Origin: Mycolicibacterium rhodesiae JS60
Lineage (GTDB): Bacteria; Actinomycetota; Actinomycetes; Mycobacteriales; Mycobacteriaceae
Direction: 5' to 3'
Assembly: GCA_000230935.2 (NCBI GenBank)
Contig: AGIQ01000002.1
Span: 1,054,001-1,118,000, forward strand
DNA: 64,000 nt
A program made the position numbers and the translations under genes. Each line of letters starts with the position of its first letter. Position 1 is the first letter of the stretch. The notes beneath the pieces were generated by a model, which was not told the origin of the DNA, did not search any database, and worked only from the letters and a program-made list of their open reading frames with translations. Below, in pieces: positions 52,541-62,553 of the stretch.

Positions 52541-53208
52541 GTGAAGGTCGCGAGGACGAACCGGTAACTGTCACCGACAAGCGCCGTGTCGACCCCCAGA
52601 CCGGAGCGGTTCGCGAGGCCTCCGGAGGGCAGGAGCGAAGCGACCCGGGATATGGCACCGGCCCGGCCCCCAGTGGGCCGGGACCGGCGGGGTTCGCGGG
52701 CGAAACGCCGGAGGAGGCTGACAAGGCCGCTGAGCTGCTGGGTGACCTGCAGCGGGTGCAAGCCGATTTCGCCAACTACCGCAAGCGCGCGCTGCGCGAT
52801 CAACAGGTCGCCGGCGAGCGGGCCAAGGCTGCCGTGGTCAGCCAGTTGCTCCCGATCCTCGATGATCTCGACCGTGCCCGCAGCCACGGCGACCTCGAGA
52901 CGAGTCCGCTGAAGTCGGTTGCCGACAAGCTCACGGCCGCACTGGCCGGGCTGGGCCTGACGGCCTTCGGCGCCGAGGGCGACGAGTTCGACCCGTCGCT
53001 GCACGAGGCCGTACAGCACGAGGGCGAGGGCTCCAAGCCGGTGCTCGGCACGGTCATGCGGCAGGGCTACAAACTCGGCGACCTGGTGCTGCGGCACGCG
53101 CTCGTCGGAGTGGTCGACACCGTGGTGGACGAGCCGACGGGACCTAAGACGGCCGACACGCCCGTCAACGGCGAGCAGAGTGGCGCGCAGAACGCAGAAT
53201 CGAACTAA
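52537..53208 (+). CDS. grpE: GrpE, DnaK nucleotide exchange factor
   Basis: A 223-residue protein with a disordered acidic N-terminus (about 1-60), a coiled-coil ([20 protein letters not shown]) and the C-terminal beta-domain with [11 protein letters not shown] and [10 protein letters not shown]. It opens the DnaK nucleotide cleft to release ADP. The GTG start at 52537 overlaps the dnaK stop by four bases, so the two are translationally coupled. Confidence 0.98.
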   Translation: MSEGREDEPVTVTDKRRVDPQTGAVREASGGQERSDPGYGTGPAPSGPGPAGFAGETPEEADKAAELLGDLQRVQADFANYRKRALRDQQVAGERAKAAVVSQLLPILDDLDRARSHGDLETSPLKSVADKLTAALAGLGLTAFGAEGDEFDPSLHEAVQHEGEGSKPVLGTVMRQGYKLGDLVLRHALVGVVDTVVDEPTGPKTADTPVNGEQSGAQNAESN

Positions 53209-53243
53209 CGACATGACAATCGGTGGAGAGGAGGTGACGCGGC

Positions 53244-54425
53244 ATGGTTCAACGGGAATGGGTTGAGAAGGATTTCTACAAGGTGCTCGGCGTCTCCTCC
53301 GACGCCAGCGAGGACGAGATCAAGCGGGTGGCCCGCAAGCTGCTCGCCGAGAATCACCCTGACCGCAACCCGGACAACAAGACGGCCGACGAACGCTACA
53401 AGGAAGTCGGCGAAGCCCGGGACGTGCTGACGGATCCGGCCAAGCGCAAGGAGTACGACGAGACCAGGCGGATGTTCGCCGGTGGCGGCTTCGGTCGCCG
53501 CGGCAACGGCGGCGGCGGTTTCGGCGGCTTCAGCAGCTATGGCTCCGACGGCGGCGAGTTCAACCTGAACGATCTGTTCGACAACGCCGGCCAAACCGGC
53601 GGAACGAACATCGGCGACCTGTTCGGTGGCCTGTTCGGCCGTGGCGCCCCGCCGCGACCCAGCCGGCCGCGGCGCGGTAAGGACCTCGAGACCGAAACCG
53701 ATCTCGACTTCCTGGAGGCGACCAAGGGTGTCGCGATGCCGCTGCGGCTGACCAGCCCGGCCCCCTGCACGAATTGCCATGGCAGCGGGGCGCGCCCGGG
53801 CACCAGCCCCAAGGTGTGCCCGAATTGCAACGGCTCCGGGGTGATCAACCGCAATCAGGGCGCGTTCGGGTTCTCCGAGCCGTGCACCGACTGCCGGGGC
53901 AGCGGCTCGATCATCGAGCACCCGTGCGACGAGTGCCACGGCACCGGCGTAACCACCCGGACCCGCACGATCAACGTCCGGATCCCGCCGGGCGTCGAGG
54001 ACGGTCAGCGCATCCGGCTGGCCGGTCAGGGTGAAGCCGGGCTGCGCGGTGCGCCCTCAGGTGATCTGTACGTGACCGTGCACGTGCGGCCGGACAAGGT
54101 GTTCGGGCGTGACGGCGATGACCTGACCGTGACGGTTCCGGTGAGTTTCACCGAACTAGCGTTGGGGACAACGCTTTCCGTTCCCACCCTGGAGGGCAAG
54201 GTCGGCGTGCGAGTGCCCAAGGGCACCGCGGACGGCCGGATCCTGCGGGTGCGCGGGCGCGGTGTGCCCAAGCGCGACGGTGGCCACGGCGACCTGTTGG
54301 TCACCGTGAAGGTCGCGGTTCCGCCCAACCTCGAAGGCCAGGCGCTGGAGGCATTAGAGGCCTACGCGACCGCCGAGCGGGTCAGTGGTTTCGACCCGCG
54401 CGCCGGATGGGCAGGTAATCGCTGA
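53244..54425 (+). CDS. dnaJ1: Chaperone DnaJ (type I Hsp40)
   Basis: A 393-residue co-chaperone. The J-domain has the HPD motif (ENHPDRNPDN), followed by a Gly/Phe-rich segment, four CxxCxGxG zinc repeats (CTNCHGSGARPG, CPNCNGSGVI, CTDCRGSGSI, CDECHGTGVT) and the C-terminal substrate-binding barrels. It stimulates DnaK ATPase activity. GAGAGGAGG lies upstream of ATG 53244. The stop overlaps the hspR start (TGATG). Confidence 0.98.
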   Translation: MVQREWVEKDFYKVLGVSSDASEDEIKRVARKLLAENHPDRNPDNKTADERYKEVGEARDVLTDPAKRKEYDETRRMFAGGGFGRRGNGGGGFGGFSSYGSDGGEFNLNDLFDNAGQTGGTNIGDLFGGLFGRGAPPRPSRPRRGKDLETETDLDFLEATKGVAMPLRLTSPAPCTNCHGSGARPGTSPKVCPNCNGSGVINRNQGAFGFSEPCTDCRGSGSIIEHPCDECHGTGVTTRTRTINVRIPPGVEDGQRIRLAGQGEAGLRGAPSGDLYVTVHVRPDKVFGRDGDDLTVTVPVSFTELALGTTLSVPTLEGKVGVRVPKGTADGRILRVRGRGVPKRDGGHGDLLVTVKVAVPPNLEGQALEALEAYATAERVSGFDPRAGWAGNR

Positions 54426-54796
54426 TGGCTGCTTCAGACGAGGCACGGACGTTCTTGATTTCGGTGGCCGCCGAGCTGGCCGGTATGCATGCGCAGACGC
54501 TGCGCACCTACGACCGGCTCGGTCTGGTCAGCCCTCAGCGCAGTTCCGGTGGGGGGCGGCGGTATTCGGAACGCGACGTCGAGCTGCTGCGCGAGGTGCA
54601 GCGGCTTTCCCAGGACGAGGGCGTGAACCTGGCCGGGATCAAGCGGATCATCGAATTGACCAATCAGGTCGAGGCGCTGCAGTCCCGTGTCGAAGAGATG
54701 ATGCGCGAGCTGGAGTCGTTGCGCGCCAACCAGCGTCGCGATCTAGCGGTCGTGCCGAAGAGCACGGCGCTGGTGGTCTGGAAGCCGCGCCGGTAA
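54425..54796 (+). CDS. hspR: HspR, MerR-family heat-shock repressor
   Basis: A 123-residue repressor. The N-terminal MerR-type winged helix (FLISVAAELAGMHAQTLRTY, DRLGLVSPQRSSGGGRRYSE) recognises HAIR sequences, and a coiled coil (IIELTNQVEALQSRVEEMMR) makes the dimer. It closes an autoregulatory loop, with DnaK as co-repressor, on the operators in front of dnaK. Its ATG overlaps the dnaJ1 stop. Confidence 0.97.
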   Translation: MAASDEARTFLISVAAELAGMHAQTLRTYDRLGLVSPQRSSGGGRRYSERDVELLREVQRLSQDEGVNLAGIKRIIELTNQVEALQSRVEEMMRELESLRANQRRDLAVVPKSTALVVWKPRR

Positions 54797-54800
54797 GGCC

Positions 54801-54856
54801 GAGCAGACGCTAAAGTCCCCGACACGCCGTGCGTGCGGGGACTTTAGCGTCTGCTC
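54801..54856. terminator. Bidirectional terminator between hspR and the aldose-epimerase-like gene
   Basis: GAGCAGACGCTAAAGTCCCC at 54801-54820 is the exact complement of GGGGACTTTAGCGTCTGCTC at 54837-54856, a perfect 20-bp stem with a 16-base loop. It starts 4 bases after the hspR stop and ends 6 bases before the stop of the convergent gene, so it would end transcription from both sides. Confidence 0.85.
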
Positions 54857-54862
54857 GCGGGG

Positions 54863-55765
54863 TTAGGCGACCCGGACGGTGAACACCGCGACGTCGGGCT
54901 GTCCGGGCTCGGCCGTCCGGTAGCCACCCGCGCGTAATGCGTCGGTGGGCGCGGCCATCGGCTCGATCGCGATCAGATCATCGGCGGCCGGGGCGAAGAT
55001 CTGCGCCGCCGGGTAACCCTGTTCCATCACCACGTCGAGACGACGGTCGCCGCCTGCGAGGGTGAAGACCGCGCCGGGCGGAACCTCGTCAAAGCCGTCG
55101 TCAAATATCTTGTTGCCCAAGCTTTCCGAGAAGGCGGACCAAACCTCGGTATCTCCGGTCGGAATGCCCCGCTCGTCCACCAGTAGGCGGCGAAGCCGCG
55201 GAGTCTGCAGTGTCCACTCCGATCGGGGGACGCCGGGGATGGTGAAGTACGGATGGAAGCCGTAGCACAACGGCACCGATACCGCCGTCGTCGGCGTGAC
55301 CGTCGTCGTCACGGTGAGCACCCGGTCGGCCAGCGTGGCGCCGAGCGTGACGACGTGGGGGAACGGGAAGCTGGCCAGCAAGGCCGGCCGGCTGCCGAAG
55401 TCGAGCTCGGCCGTCAACCGGTTCTCGGACTGCTCGGTGATCACCCAGCCCGGGTAGGCGGAGAGCACGCCGTGAATCGGCAGGTCGTTCGCGTCGGTGC
55501 GGACGCCGCCGACCCCGGGGGTCAGGGTCACCGCGCCGCCGTCGACATCATATCCGTTGGTGCCCAACCGATTAGCCCAGGGATACAGGATGGGGATACC
55601 CATCGTCTTAGCGTCCGACAGGTAGGCGGCAAGCCCGCGGCGTTGCCCCAGCAGTTCGACCCCGTCATCGGACAGCGAGGTGCAGATCATGCCCGCCGAC
55701 GGCACATACGTGGCGGTCAGTGATGAGGACGGATCTTTCAGAACGACGGTCGGCAGCTCGGCCAC
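54863..55765 (-). CDS. Aldose 1-epimerase-like protein (galactose mutarotase fold)
   Basis: A 300-residue beta-supersandwich protein. Landmarks are ILYPWANRLGTNGYDVDGG, LPIHGVLSAYPGW (His), CYGFHPYFTIPG (second His) and VMEQGYPAAQIFAP, with IEPMAAPTDALRAGG near the end. Such enzymes interconvert the alpha and beta forms of a sugar or act on hexose-6-phosphates. It is the last gene of a reverse-strand run, ten bases after the ACP gene, but its link to that operon is unclear. Confidence 0.87.
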   Translation of the reverse strand: MAELPTVVLKDPSSSLTATYVPSAGMICTSLSDDGVELLGQRRGLAAYLSDAKTMGIPILYPWANRLGTNGYDVDGGAVTLTPGVGGVRTDANDLPIHGVLSAYPGWVITEQSENRLTAELDFGSRPALLASFPFPHVVTLGATLADRVLTVTTTVTPTTAVSVPLCYGFHPYFTIPGVPRSEWTLQTPRLRRLLVDERGIPTGDTEVWSAFSESLGNKIFDDGFDEVPPGAVFTLAGGDRRLDVVMEQGYPAAQIFAPAADDLIAIEPMAAPTDALRAGGYRTAEPGQPDVAVFTVRVA

Positions 55766-55774
55766 CGTCGGAGT

Positions 55775-56017
55775 CTAGCGCTGCGCGCCGATGTAGTTCG
55801 TCAGATCCTCGATCGTGCGCAGCGAGGCGTACTCCGACTCCGGAATGTCGACCTCGAAGCGCTTGTGAAGCCGGACCAGAAAATTCAGCCAGTCCATCGA
55901 GTCGAGGTCGACCTGATCACGCAGGAGCTCGGTGTCGGACAGCTCGGCCTCTTCGATCTCGGGCGCGATCGCGAGCAGTTCGTCGACGACCTGATCGCGG
56001 ATTCCGGTATCGCTCAT
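55775..56017 (-). CDS. Stand-alone acyl carrier protein
   Basis: An 80-residue ACP. The phosphopantetheine attachment site is DSMDWLNF with Ser40. The protein is acidic and helical (VVDELLAIAPEIEEAEL in helix I), as is normal for ACPs. It starts 23 bases after the stop of the E2 gene, so it is in the same transcript as the acyl-CoA synthetase and E1/E2 genes. It is not the fatty-acid-synthesis ACP context (no fab genes nearby), so it may carry an acyl group for this pathway. Confidence 0.9.
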   Translation of the reverse strand: MSDTGIRDQVVDELLAIAPEIEEAELSDTELLRDQVDLDSMDWLNFLVRLHKRFEVDIPESEYASLRTIEDLTNYIGAQR

Positions 56018-56040
56018 GTCGATCCCCTTCTACAACGCTG

Positions 56041-57210
56041 TTAGAGGTCCTGGGGCTGCTGCAGCAACCGGTTGATCTCGGCCAGGAACAGTGCGCCGCG
56101 ATGACCGTCGCTGGCGCGATGGTCGGCGGCGAGGCTGGCCTGCACCGTCGTGGCGACCCGGATGCCGCCGTCGACCACGACGACGCGTTGCGTGGGCCGG
56201 CCGAATCCCACGATGGCCACCTGCGGTGGGTAGATCACGCCGAACACGGCGTCGACGCCCTTGTCTCCGAGGTTGGTGACCGTGATCGTCGGGTCGGACA
56301 TTTCGGAGCTGCGCAGCGAGCCGGCCCTGGCCCGGGCGACCAGATCGGTCAGATCGGCCATCAACTCATCGAGCTTCTTCTCGGCGACATCGTGAATCGC
56401 CGGTGCCACCAGTCCACCGCCGCGCAGCGAAATCGCCACGCCCACATGCACAGCCGGGTGTGGTTCGTAACCCTCGTCTCGCCAGAACCCGCTGAACTCG
56501 GTGAACCGCTGCGCCGCCAGCGCCACCGCCTTGAGCTGCAACACGGCCGGGAGCAACCGCTCGGTGATCGGTCTGTTCACGTTCTGTTCGGTCAGCCAGC
56601 CCGTGGCGGTGTCCAGGATGATCTCGTCGGCCAGGTAATAGTGCGGGATCTCCCGTTTCGAGCGGCTCATCGCCGCGGCGATCGACGCCCGCATGGCCGC
56701 GCCCCGCTCGGCCGCCTTCTGGGCAGCGGACTTCGGTTCGGAACTCGCCGCTGACGGGCCAGGCTTGGGCTCGGCGTGGTGCCTGGTGGCGGCCGCATGC
56801 TCGACATCGGTGAGCGTGATCGAACCCAGCGGGCCGGTGCCCGTCAGTGTGGTCACGTCCACGCCAAGCGAGGCAGCCGTGCGCCGGGCTACCGGAGACA
56901 CCCACAGCCGGTGACCCTCCGGTGCCGCGGGCGGGCCTGCGACGAGAGGTGTGGAGCGCGGTGCCACCTTCTCCCCGGCCTCAGCCAGGGTGGCCAGCGG
57001 TGTGCCGACGGCGACCGTCTGCCCCACCGGTACCAGCAGCTCGGCGACCACACCTTCCTGCCAGCATTCGATTTCCACTGCAGCCTTGGTGGTTTCGACG
57101 ACGGCGACGATCTGGCCGCGGCTGATCGTATCGCCGGGCTTGACCAGCCACTCGTTGAGCGTGCCCTCGTCCATGTCGGCGCCGAGGGCGGGCATCGTGA
57201 ATTCGATCAT
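56041..57210 (-). CDS. Dihydrolipoamide acyltransferase E2 (acetoin/2-oxoacid dehydrogenase type)
   Basis: A 389-residue E2. Residues 1-75 are a lipoyl domain with the lipoylated Lys42 in [12 protein letters not shown]; a peripheral-subunit-binding domain follows ([20 protein letters not shown]); the catalytic domain covers about 165-389 and ends with the active-site [17 protein letters not shown] (His and Asp). It transfers the acyl group from E1 to CoA. The ATG at 57210 overlaps the E1beta stop by four bases. No E3 gene is nearby, so the cellular lipoamide dehydrogenase would be used. Confidence 0.92.
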   Translation of the reverse strand: MIEFTMPALGADMDEGTLNEWLVKPGDTISRGQIVAVVETTKAAVEIECWQEGVVAELLVPVGQTVAVGTPLATLAEAGEKVAPRSTPLVAGPPAAPEGHRLWVSPVARRTAASLGVDVTTLTGTGPLGSITLTDVEHAAATRHHAEPKPGPSAASSEPKSAAQKAAERGAAMRASIAAAMSRSKREIPHYYLADEIILDTATGWLTEQNVNRPITERLLPAVLQLKAVALAAQRFTEFSGFWRDEGYEPHPAVHVGVAISLRGGGLVAPAIHDVAEKKLDELMADLTDLVARARAGSLRSSEMSDPTITVTNLGDKGVDAVFGVIYPPQVAIVGFGRPTQRVVVVDGGIRVATTVQASLAADHRASDGHRGALFLAEINRLLQQPQDL

Positions 57211-58223
57211 CGCGCGGTGTCCATCCCCGGGTCGCTGCGCTCCTGCCCGTCGGCGTCCCCGAACAAGCCGCGCACGGCGGCGACGATCTTGTCGGGCTGG
57301 GGCAGCGCCGCGTCCTCGAGGTGCTTGGCGTAGGGGATCGGCACTTCTTCGGTGCACACTCGGGCGATCGCGGCGTCGAGATCGTAGAACGCCCCTTCGA
57401 CGATGCGGGCGCTGATTTCACCGGCGAAGCTGCCGGTGCGCCACATCTCGTCGACGATCACGGCTCGGTGTGTCTTGCGAACCGATTCCAGGATCGCCGC
57501 GTCATCCAATGGCCGTAACACTCGCAGATCGAGCACCTCACAGTCGATTCCGGCGAGTGCCAGCTGGTCGGCGGCATCCAGGGTCCTCGGCAGGGAGCCG
57601 CCATAGGTGATCAGGCTGACGTCGGTTCCGGTGCGCCGCAACGCCGCCCGTGAGATGTCGGTCGGCTCCAGCGCATCGACGTCGACCGACGTGTTGTAGA
57701 GCTGGACGTGTTCGAAGATGACGGTCGGGTCGGGGTCGGCCAGCGCGGTGAGCAGCATTCCGTAGGCATCGGCGACCGTGGCCGGCGCCAGTACCTTGAT
57801 GCCCGGGATGTGTGCATACCAGCCCTCGAGGCTGTGTGAATGCTGGGCGGCGAGTTGGCGCCCGGCACCGGTTGCCATCCGCACCACCAGCGGAACGGAG
57901 AACTGCCCACCGGACATGTGGCGCAGTGCCGCAGCGGTGTTGACGATCTGGTCCAGTGCCAACAGGCTGAAGTTGACCGTCATCACCTCGACGATCGGGC
58001 GAAGACCGCCCAGAGCGGCGCCCACTCCGATGCCGACGAAACCCAATTCGGACAACGGGGTGTCCAGGATGCGTTCAGGTCCGAACTCGTCGAGGAGCCC
58101 CTTCGAGGCGGCGTAGGTCCCGCCATAGGCCCCGACATCTTCGCCGAGCAGCAGGACGCGGGAATCATGCTGCATGGCATGGCGAATCGCGTCATGGACC
58201 GCGTTGCGGTAGGTCGTCTTCAT
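57207..58223 (-). CDS. 2-oxoacid/acetoin dehydrogenase E1 component, beta subunit
   Basis: A 338-residue transketolase-like E1beta. Landmarks: [71 protein letters not shown] with [16 protein letters not shown], and a C-terminal transketolase_C domain ([16 protein letters not shown] and on). Length and sequence style match AcoB of acetoin dehydrogenases and also pyruvate-type E1beta. Its ATG overlaps the E1alpha stop (TGATG). Confidence 0.93.
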   Translation of the reverse strand: MKTTYRNAVHDAIRHAMQHDSRVLLLGEDVGAYGGTYAASKGLLDEFGPERILDTPLSELGFVGIGVGAALGGLRPIVEVMTVNFSLLALDQIVNTAAALRHMSGGQFSVPLVVRMATGAGRQLAAQHSHSLEGWYAHIPGIKVLAPATVADAYGMLLTALADPDPTVIFEHVQLYNTSVDVDALEPTDISRAALRRTGTDVSLITYGGSLPRTLDAADQLALAGIDCEVLDLRVLRPLDDAAILESVRKTHRAVIVDEMWRTGSFAGEISARIVEGAFYDLDAAIARVCTEEVPIPYAKHLEDAALPQPDKIVAAVRGLFGDADGQERSDPGMDTAR

Positions 58224-59200
58224 CAGCGGGCCTCCGCGCTCGTCGGAGACATCAGGTGCCGAGCCAGGTCGTCGACGCTTTCCCAGGTGCCCGCCTCGGC
58301 ATAGGCAACCGCCTGGCTCACTTCGGTTTCGGCGGACGCCTGCATCGCGGCGATGTCGTCGGCGCTGAGTGTGCCGTCGGACAGACACTTCTCGCCGAAG
58401 CGGTCGATCGGGTCGCGTTTGCGCCACTCCTCGACTTCGGACTTCTCCCGATAGAGTTCGGGGTCGAACATCGAATGCGGCCGGAAACGGTAGGTGCGGA
58501 ACTCGATGAAGAACGGCCCGCCTTCGGTGCGGATGTGTTCGACGGCCTGTTGCATGACGGTGTGGCAGGCCAGTACGTCCATTCCGTCGGCTGACGCGCT
58601 GGGTACGCGGTAGGACGCCGCCTTCGCGGCCAGGTCTGGTTGGGACAGCTCGTGGTCGATCACCGTTCCCATCGCGTATCGGTTGTTCTCGCAACAGAAC
58701 AGCACCGGAAGCTGCCACAGTTCGGCCATGTTCATGGTCTCGTGAAACGCGCCTTCGGCGATCGCTCCTTCACCGAAATAGCATGCGGTGACACTCTTTC
58801 GGTCCAGTTTCGCGTCGGCGAATGCCAGTCCAGCCGCCAGCGGCAGGCCCGCTGCGACGATGGCGTTGCCGCCGTAGAACCGCCGGTCTGCGTCGAACAG
58901 GTGCATGGATCCGCCGCGGCCGCCTGAGCAGCCCTCGACCTTCCCGTACATCTCGGCCATGATCTTCGTCATCGGAATACCGCGCAGGAGCGCATGGGCG
59001 TGGTCCCGATAGGTCGTCACCACGGCGTCTTCGGGGCCCAGGGCCTGCAGCGAACCCGCGGCCACCGCTTCCTCGCCGACGTAGAGATGTAGGAAGCCGC
59101 GAATCTTTGCGGCGCTGTACATCTCGGCACACTTCTCTTCCATCCGGCGCACCCGGATCATGTCGGAGAGCAGACCGCGCGCCAACTCCCGGTCGGTCAT
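58223..59200 (-). CDS. 2-oxoacid/acetoin dehydrogenase E1 component, alpha subunit
   Basis: A 325-residue TPP-binding E1alpha. The TPP/Mg motif runs from FGEGAIAEG (143-150) to ENNRYAMGT (171-179). [19 protein letters not shown] and [20 protein letters not shown] are further signatures. At this length it resembles AcoA rather than the longer pyruvate dehydrogenase or BkdA forms. The phosphorylation-loop region [15 protein letters not shown] is normal. ATG 59200 overlaps the acyl-CoA synthetase stop. Confidence 0.93.
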   Translation of the reverse strand: MTDRELARGLLSDMIRVRRMEEKCAEMYSAAKIRGFLHLYVGEEAVAAGSLQALGPEDAVVTTYRDHAHALLRGIPMTKIMAEMYGKVEGCSGGRGGSMHLFDADRRFYGGNAIVAAGLPLAAGLAFADAKLDRKSVTACYFGEGAIAEGAFHETMNMAELWQLPVLFCCENNRYAMGTVIDHELSQPDLAAKAASYRVPSASADGMDVLACHTVMQQAVEHIRTEGGPFFIEFRTYRFRPHSMFDPELYREKSEVEEWRKRDPIDRFGEKCLSDGTLSADDIAAMQASAETEVSQAVAYAEAGTWESVDDLARHLMSPTSAEAR

Positions 59201-60981
59201 GCCGGCACCTCGCTGCCGTGCGGTGCGGCGGTGGTCTCCACCGTCGAGGTGTCGCCTTCGGGCAACCCCAGCTCGCGGGCCTTGAGTAGCCTGCGCATGA
59301 TCTTCCCCGACCGAGTGTGCGGGAGCGCGTCGACGAAGTCGATCTCCTTGGGGGCCACTGCGGCTCCCAATCGTTTCCGGGCATGGCCCATCAGCTCGCG
59401 GCGCAGGTCGTCGTCGCCGGTGTAGCCGGTCTTGAGTGTGACGAAGGCTTTGACCAGCTCGCCATAGGTGGGGTCGGGCTTGCCGATCACCGCCGCCTCG
59501 GCGACCGCCGGATGGTCGGTCAGCACGTTCTCCACTTCGAACGGCCCGATCAGATGCCCGGAGGATTTGATGACGTCGTCGGCCCGTCCCACGAACCAGA
59601 AGTAGCCGTCGGCGTCGCGCTTGACCAGATCGCCCGACAGGTACAGGTCGCCGGCGAAACTCCTGCGGTAACGCTCGTCTTGGTGCAGATAGCCGCGAAA
59701 CATCGACGGCCAGCCGATGCGCAGCGCCAGTTCGCCCTCGACGTCCGGCTCGCTGACCACACTGAGCGCCCCGGACTCGTCGTGGTGCACGACACAGGCG
59801 TCGACTCCCGGCAGCGGCCGGCCCATCGAGCCCGGCTTGATGTCGAAGGCCGGCGTGTTGGCGACCATGATGCCGCCAGTCTCGGTCTGCCACCAGTTGT
59901 CGTGGATTGGCAAGCCCAGCACCCGCTTTCCCCACCACACCGCCTCGGCGTTGAGCGGCTCACCCACACTGGCGATGAACCTCAGATGCGGGAAGTGGTA
60001 CTGCGCGGGCAGCTCTTGGCCGGCTTTGATGAGCATTCGGATCGCCGTCGGCGCGGTGTACCACACGGTCACCTGCTGGTCCTGCAGGATTCGGTACCAC
60101 CGCTGCGCGTCGAACTCAGCCTCGTCGATGATCGAGGTGACGCCGTGCAGCAGCGGGGCGATGATCCCATAGGAGGTCCCGGTCACCCACCCCGGATCCG
60201 CTGTGCACCAATAGATGTCGTCAGGATGGAGGTCGAGGGCATAACGCCCGGTGATGTAGTGCATGGCTACTGCGCCGTGAATGTGCTGGGCGCCCTTGGG
60301 GGTTCCGGTAGTGCCGCTGGTGAAGTGCAGCAGCGACGGGTCGGCGGCCGTGGTGTGCTCGATCGGCGCGTCGCCGTCGGCGGCGTCCATGAGCCGATGG
60401 AAGTTCTCGGTACCGGCCAGGTCGTCGCCGACCACCAGCACATGTCTGACCGACGTCAGCTGGTCGCGGATCTTGGCGATCTTGCGCTTGTAGATGGCCG
60501 CGGTGGTCACCAGCACATCGGCGGCTCCGATGTTGACTCGGGTGGCGATGGGTTCAGGACCGAATGCGGAGAACAGCGGCGAGACGACGCTGCCATTGCG
60601 AAGCGCACCGAGGATGCTGATGTAGAGCTCGGGGACGCGGCCCATGATCACGAAGACGCGATCGCCCTTGCCGATTCCCAGACCGCGCAACACGTTGGTG
60701 AACTGGCGGGTCAGCCTGCCCAGCTCGGCGTAGCTGACGTCGCGGGTGCTGAGCTCCGCGGCGGCGGGAGTGTCGGCGATGAAGCGCAGCGCGGTGCGGC
60801 CGGCGTCGGGACCTGTGGCGTGCCGGTCGACGGCGGCGTAGGCGATGTTGCAACCGCCGTCGCCCATCGCGGCGCACAGGTCGGGCACGCTCGACCAGCT
60901 GAACGTCGCGCACGTGTGCGCGTAGTCGGTGAGGTTGGGAGCGACCTTCAGGTCCCCGGCGTCTTTTCTGATGACGTCCAT
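59197..60981 (-). CDS. Acetate/propionate-type acyl-CoA synthetase
   Basis: A 594-residue AMP-forming ligase. The P-loop is [13 protein letters not shown], the A5 block is [28 protein letters not shown] is the hinge, and [11 protein letters not shown] holds the catalytic lysine. It is somewhat shorter than typical AcsA (about 650). It probably activates acetate, propionate or a short branched acid. It heads the E1/E2/ACP genes with overlapping stop and start codons, so its product is part of the same pathway. Confidence 0.9.
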   Translation of the reverse strand: MDVIRKDAGDLKVAPNLTDYAHTCATFSWSSVPDLCAAMGDGGCNIAYAAVDRHATGPDAGRTALRFIADTPAAAELSTRDVSYAELGRLTRQFTNVLRGLGIGKGDRVFVIMGRVPELYISILGALRNGSVVSPLFSAFGPEPIATRVNIGAADVLVTTAAIYKRKIAKIRDQLTSVRHVLVVGDDLAGTENFHRLMDAADGDAPIEHTTAADPSLLHFTSGTTGTPKGAQHIHGAVAMHYITGRYALDLHPDDIYWCTADPGWVTGTSYGIIAPLLHGVTSIIDEAEFDAQRWYRILQDQQVTVWYTAPTAIRMLIKAGQELPAQYHFPHLRFIASVGEPLNAEAVWWGKRVLGLPIHDNWWQTETGGIMVANTPAFDIKPGSMGRPLPGVDACVVHHDESGALSVVSEPDVEGELALRIGWPSMFRGYLHQDERYRRSFAGDLYLSGDLVKRDADGYFWFVGRADDVIKSSGHLIGPFEVENVLTDHPAVAEAAVIGKPDPTYGELVKAFVTLKTGYTGDDDLRRELMGHARKRLGAAVAPKEIDFVDALPHTRSGKIMRRLLKARELGLPEGDTSTVETTAAPHGSEVPA

Positions 60982-60989
60982 GGCGTTCG

Positions 60990-61250
60990 TCAGACCTGTG
61001 GTGGAGCGATTATGCCGTCGCGGCGGGCCCGCCCCAGATTGGCCATCACCCGGTCGAGCAGGTTCGCGTAGGCGGCACCGCTCTTCAGGATGTCCTCACG
61101 GTCTTGATGGCGCAGATACGCGTCGAGCCGTCGTTCCAACGACCAGTCCCAGTAGATCCGCCCGGTGTAGGGCGAACACAGGAATTCCCAAGCGACGGTG
61201 TCGAGTTCACACTGGTCGGTCTCGTCTGTCGGTCCGGCAGTCGTCATCAT
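60990..61250 (-). CDS. Small hypothetical protein (86 aa)
   Basis: An 86-residue soluble protein without a known domain: an acidic N-terminus, a central [20 protein letters not shown] segment with two cysteines and aromatic residues, and a helical basic C-terminus ([18 protein letters not shown]). GTG 61253, ATG 61250 and ATG 61247 are possible starts, behind AGGGA. It is nine bases upstream of the acyl-CoA synthetase and likely the first gene of the operon. It may be a regulator or small subunit. Confidence 0.65.
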   Translation of the reverse strand: MMTTAGPTDETDQCELDTVAWEFLCSPYTGRIYWDWSLERRLDAYLRHQDREDILKSGAAYANLLDRVMANLGRARRDGIIAPPQV

Positions 61251-61309
61251 CACAATCCCTCACTGCCACCCCAAGAACAGATGGTCGTCTCAGCTCTGGC
61301 GGTTCGAAA

Positions 61310-61323
61310 GGGACGAAAGTCAC
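61310..61323 (-). promoter_or_regulatory. Possible DosR-like box upstream of the acyl-CoA synthetase/dehydrogenase operon
   Basis: GGGACGAAAGTCAC at 61310-61323 matches the core of the DosR consensus (GGGACTWWAGTCCC) at 12 of 14 positions, but the outer bases do not fit. It lies 60-73 bases upstream of the first operon start codon. Control by the hypoxia/nitric-oxide regulator DosR would suit a fermentation-type pathway beside a flavohaemoglobin. This is a weak call. Confidence 0.35.
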
Positions 61324-61354
61324 AGAACTTGGTGCAAAGGTCGCGTGAGCGGGG

Positions 61355-62530
61355 TCAGACCAAGGGGTCGTGCTGGATGCGCTCGGGCGGCGCCCCCTTG
61401 GCGACCAGTGCGTCATACGTGGCGCGCACCATGGCTGGCCCGCCGCAGATCAGGATCTGGCGATCTCCCCATGCGCCGTACTTGGTCACCACATCGGGCA
61501 GTCGCCCCGTCTGGCGCACATGCAGGCCGCGAGGGGGCTGGACGTCGGGATAGTCGGCCGCCCAGGGCGGGTCGCCGGCGTACTCCGACACCGGTGAGAC
61601 CGACAGCCAGGGGCTGGAGGCGGCGATCTCCCACAGCGTCCGCAGGTCGTAGAGTTCGCATGGATAGCGGGCACCGAAGAACACATGCACCCGCGGGTTC
61701 TCCCCGAACCGGCACATGTCCATGATCAGCGCGCGCAGCGGGGCCAGCCCGGTGCTGCCCGCCACCATCAGGACGTCCTCGCCGTCGCGATCCACCTCCA
61801 TCGCCCCGTGTGGGCTGGACAGCCGCCACCGGTCGCCGGGCCGGGTTTCGGTCACCATCGAATTGCTGACCATGCCGCCCGACACGACGCGGACATGGAA
61901 CTCGATGTAGCCGTCGGGGTCTGCGGGCATGGCCGGGGACAGAAACCGCCAGCGCCGCGGCCACTGCGGGATCTGGACGTTGACGTACTGACCCGGGTGA
62001 TAGGGCATCGGCCGATCCAGGCGCAGGCGGACGACGGCGATATCGCGCGACACCCGGTGGTGTTCGACGACGGTGCCGTCCCACCAGGCCGGTCCGTCCT
62101 CGGCGTCGGCCGCGCCGGCCATGATGCCGGTGATCAGATTGATGGCCTGGCTGGCGGCGTCGTCGACCGCCGCGGTCCAGCTGTCGATCAGATGGCTGCG
62201 CATCGTCGAGTACCAGGCTTGCCGCATGCTGTCGTAATGCTGTTGGGTCACACCGTATTTCCGGTGATCGCGACCCAGCTGGGCGAGGAACGCCACCGGC
62301 TCATGGGCGCGTTGAGCGACGAATTCGCCGAACACCCAATGCATCGCCTGGCCGAACGCCGCGCGCTGCGGTGCCAGCTCGGGCGGGAAGTGGTCACGCA
62401 CCGACGTGTCCAGGGCGAACCACCGGGTGTAGAAGCGGCGGAGCAGTTCGTCGGACGCGGACTCAGGGGCCGCGGACTCTTCGAACGCAGCCTGCAGCAC
62501 CCGCAGCGCGTCGCGATCCTCCAGGCCCAC
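61355..62530 (-). CDS. Type II flavohaemoglobin (Rv0385-like)
   Basis: A 391-residue protein with a globin domain (about 1-140; proximal-helix region LGRDHRKYGVTQQHYDSMR) fused to a ferredoxin-reductase module: FAD part RLRLDRPMPYHPGQYVNVQIP (landmarks HPGQYV and RRWRFLSPA) and NAD part LMVAGSTGLAPLRALI with ICGGPAMVRAT. It lacks some residues of classical NO dioxygenases, as in the mycobacterial type II group, for which D-lactate-linked electron transfer has been reported. Its stop is about 100 bases before the start of the next reverse-strand gene, and the DosR-like box lies in that gap. Confidence 0.9.
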   Translation of the reverse strand: MGLEDRDALRVLQAAFEESAAPESASDELLRRFYTRWFALDTSVRDHFPPELAPQRAAFGQAMHWVFGEFVAQRAHEPVAFLAQLGRDHRKYGVTQQHYDSMRQAWYSTMRSHLIDSWTAAVDDAASQAINLITGIMAGAADAEDGPAWWDGTVVEHHRVSRDIAVVRLRLDRPMPYHPGQYVNVQIPQWPRRWRFLSPAMPADPDGYIEFHVRVVSGGMVSNSMVTETRPGDRWRLSSPHGAMEVDRDGEDVLMVAGSTGLAPLRALIMDMCRFGENPRVHVFFGARYPCELYDLRTLWEIAASSPWLSVSPVSEYAGDPPWAADYPDVQPPRGLHVRQTGRLPDVVTKYGAWGDRQILICGGPAMVRATYDALVAKGAPPERIQHDPLV

Positions 62531-62553
62531 GGCGGCGATTTTAGGCGTGTCGG

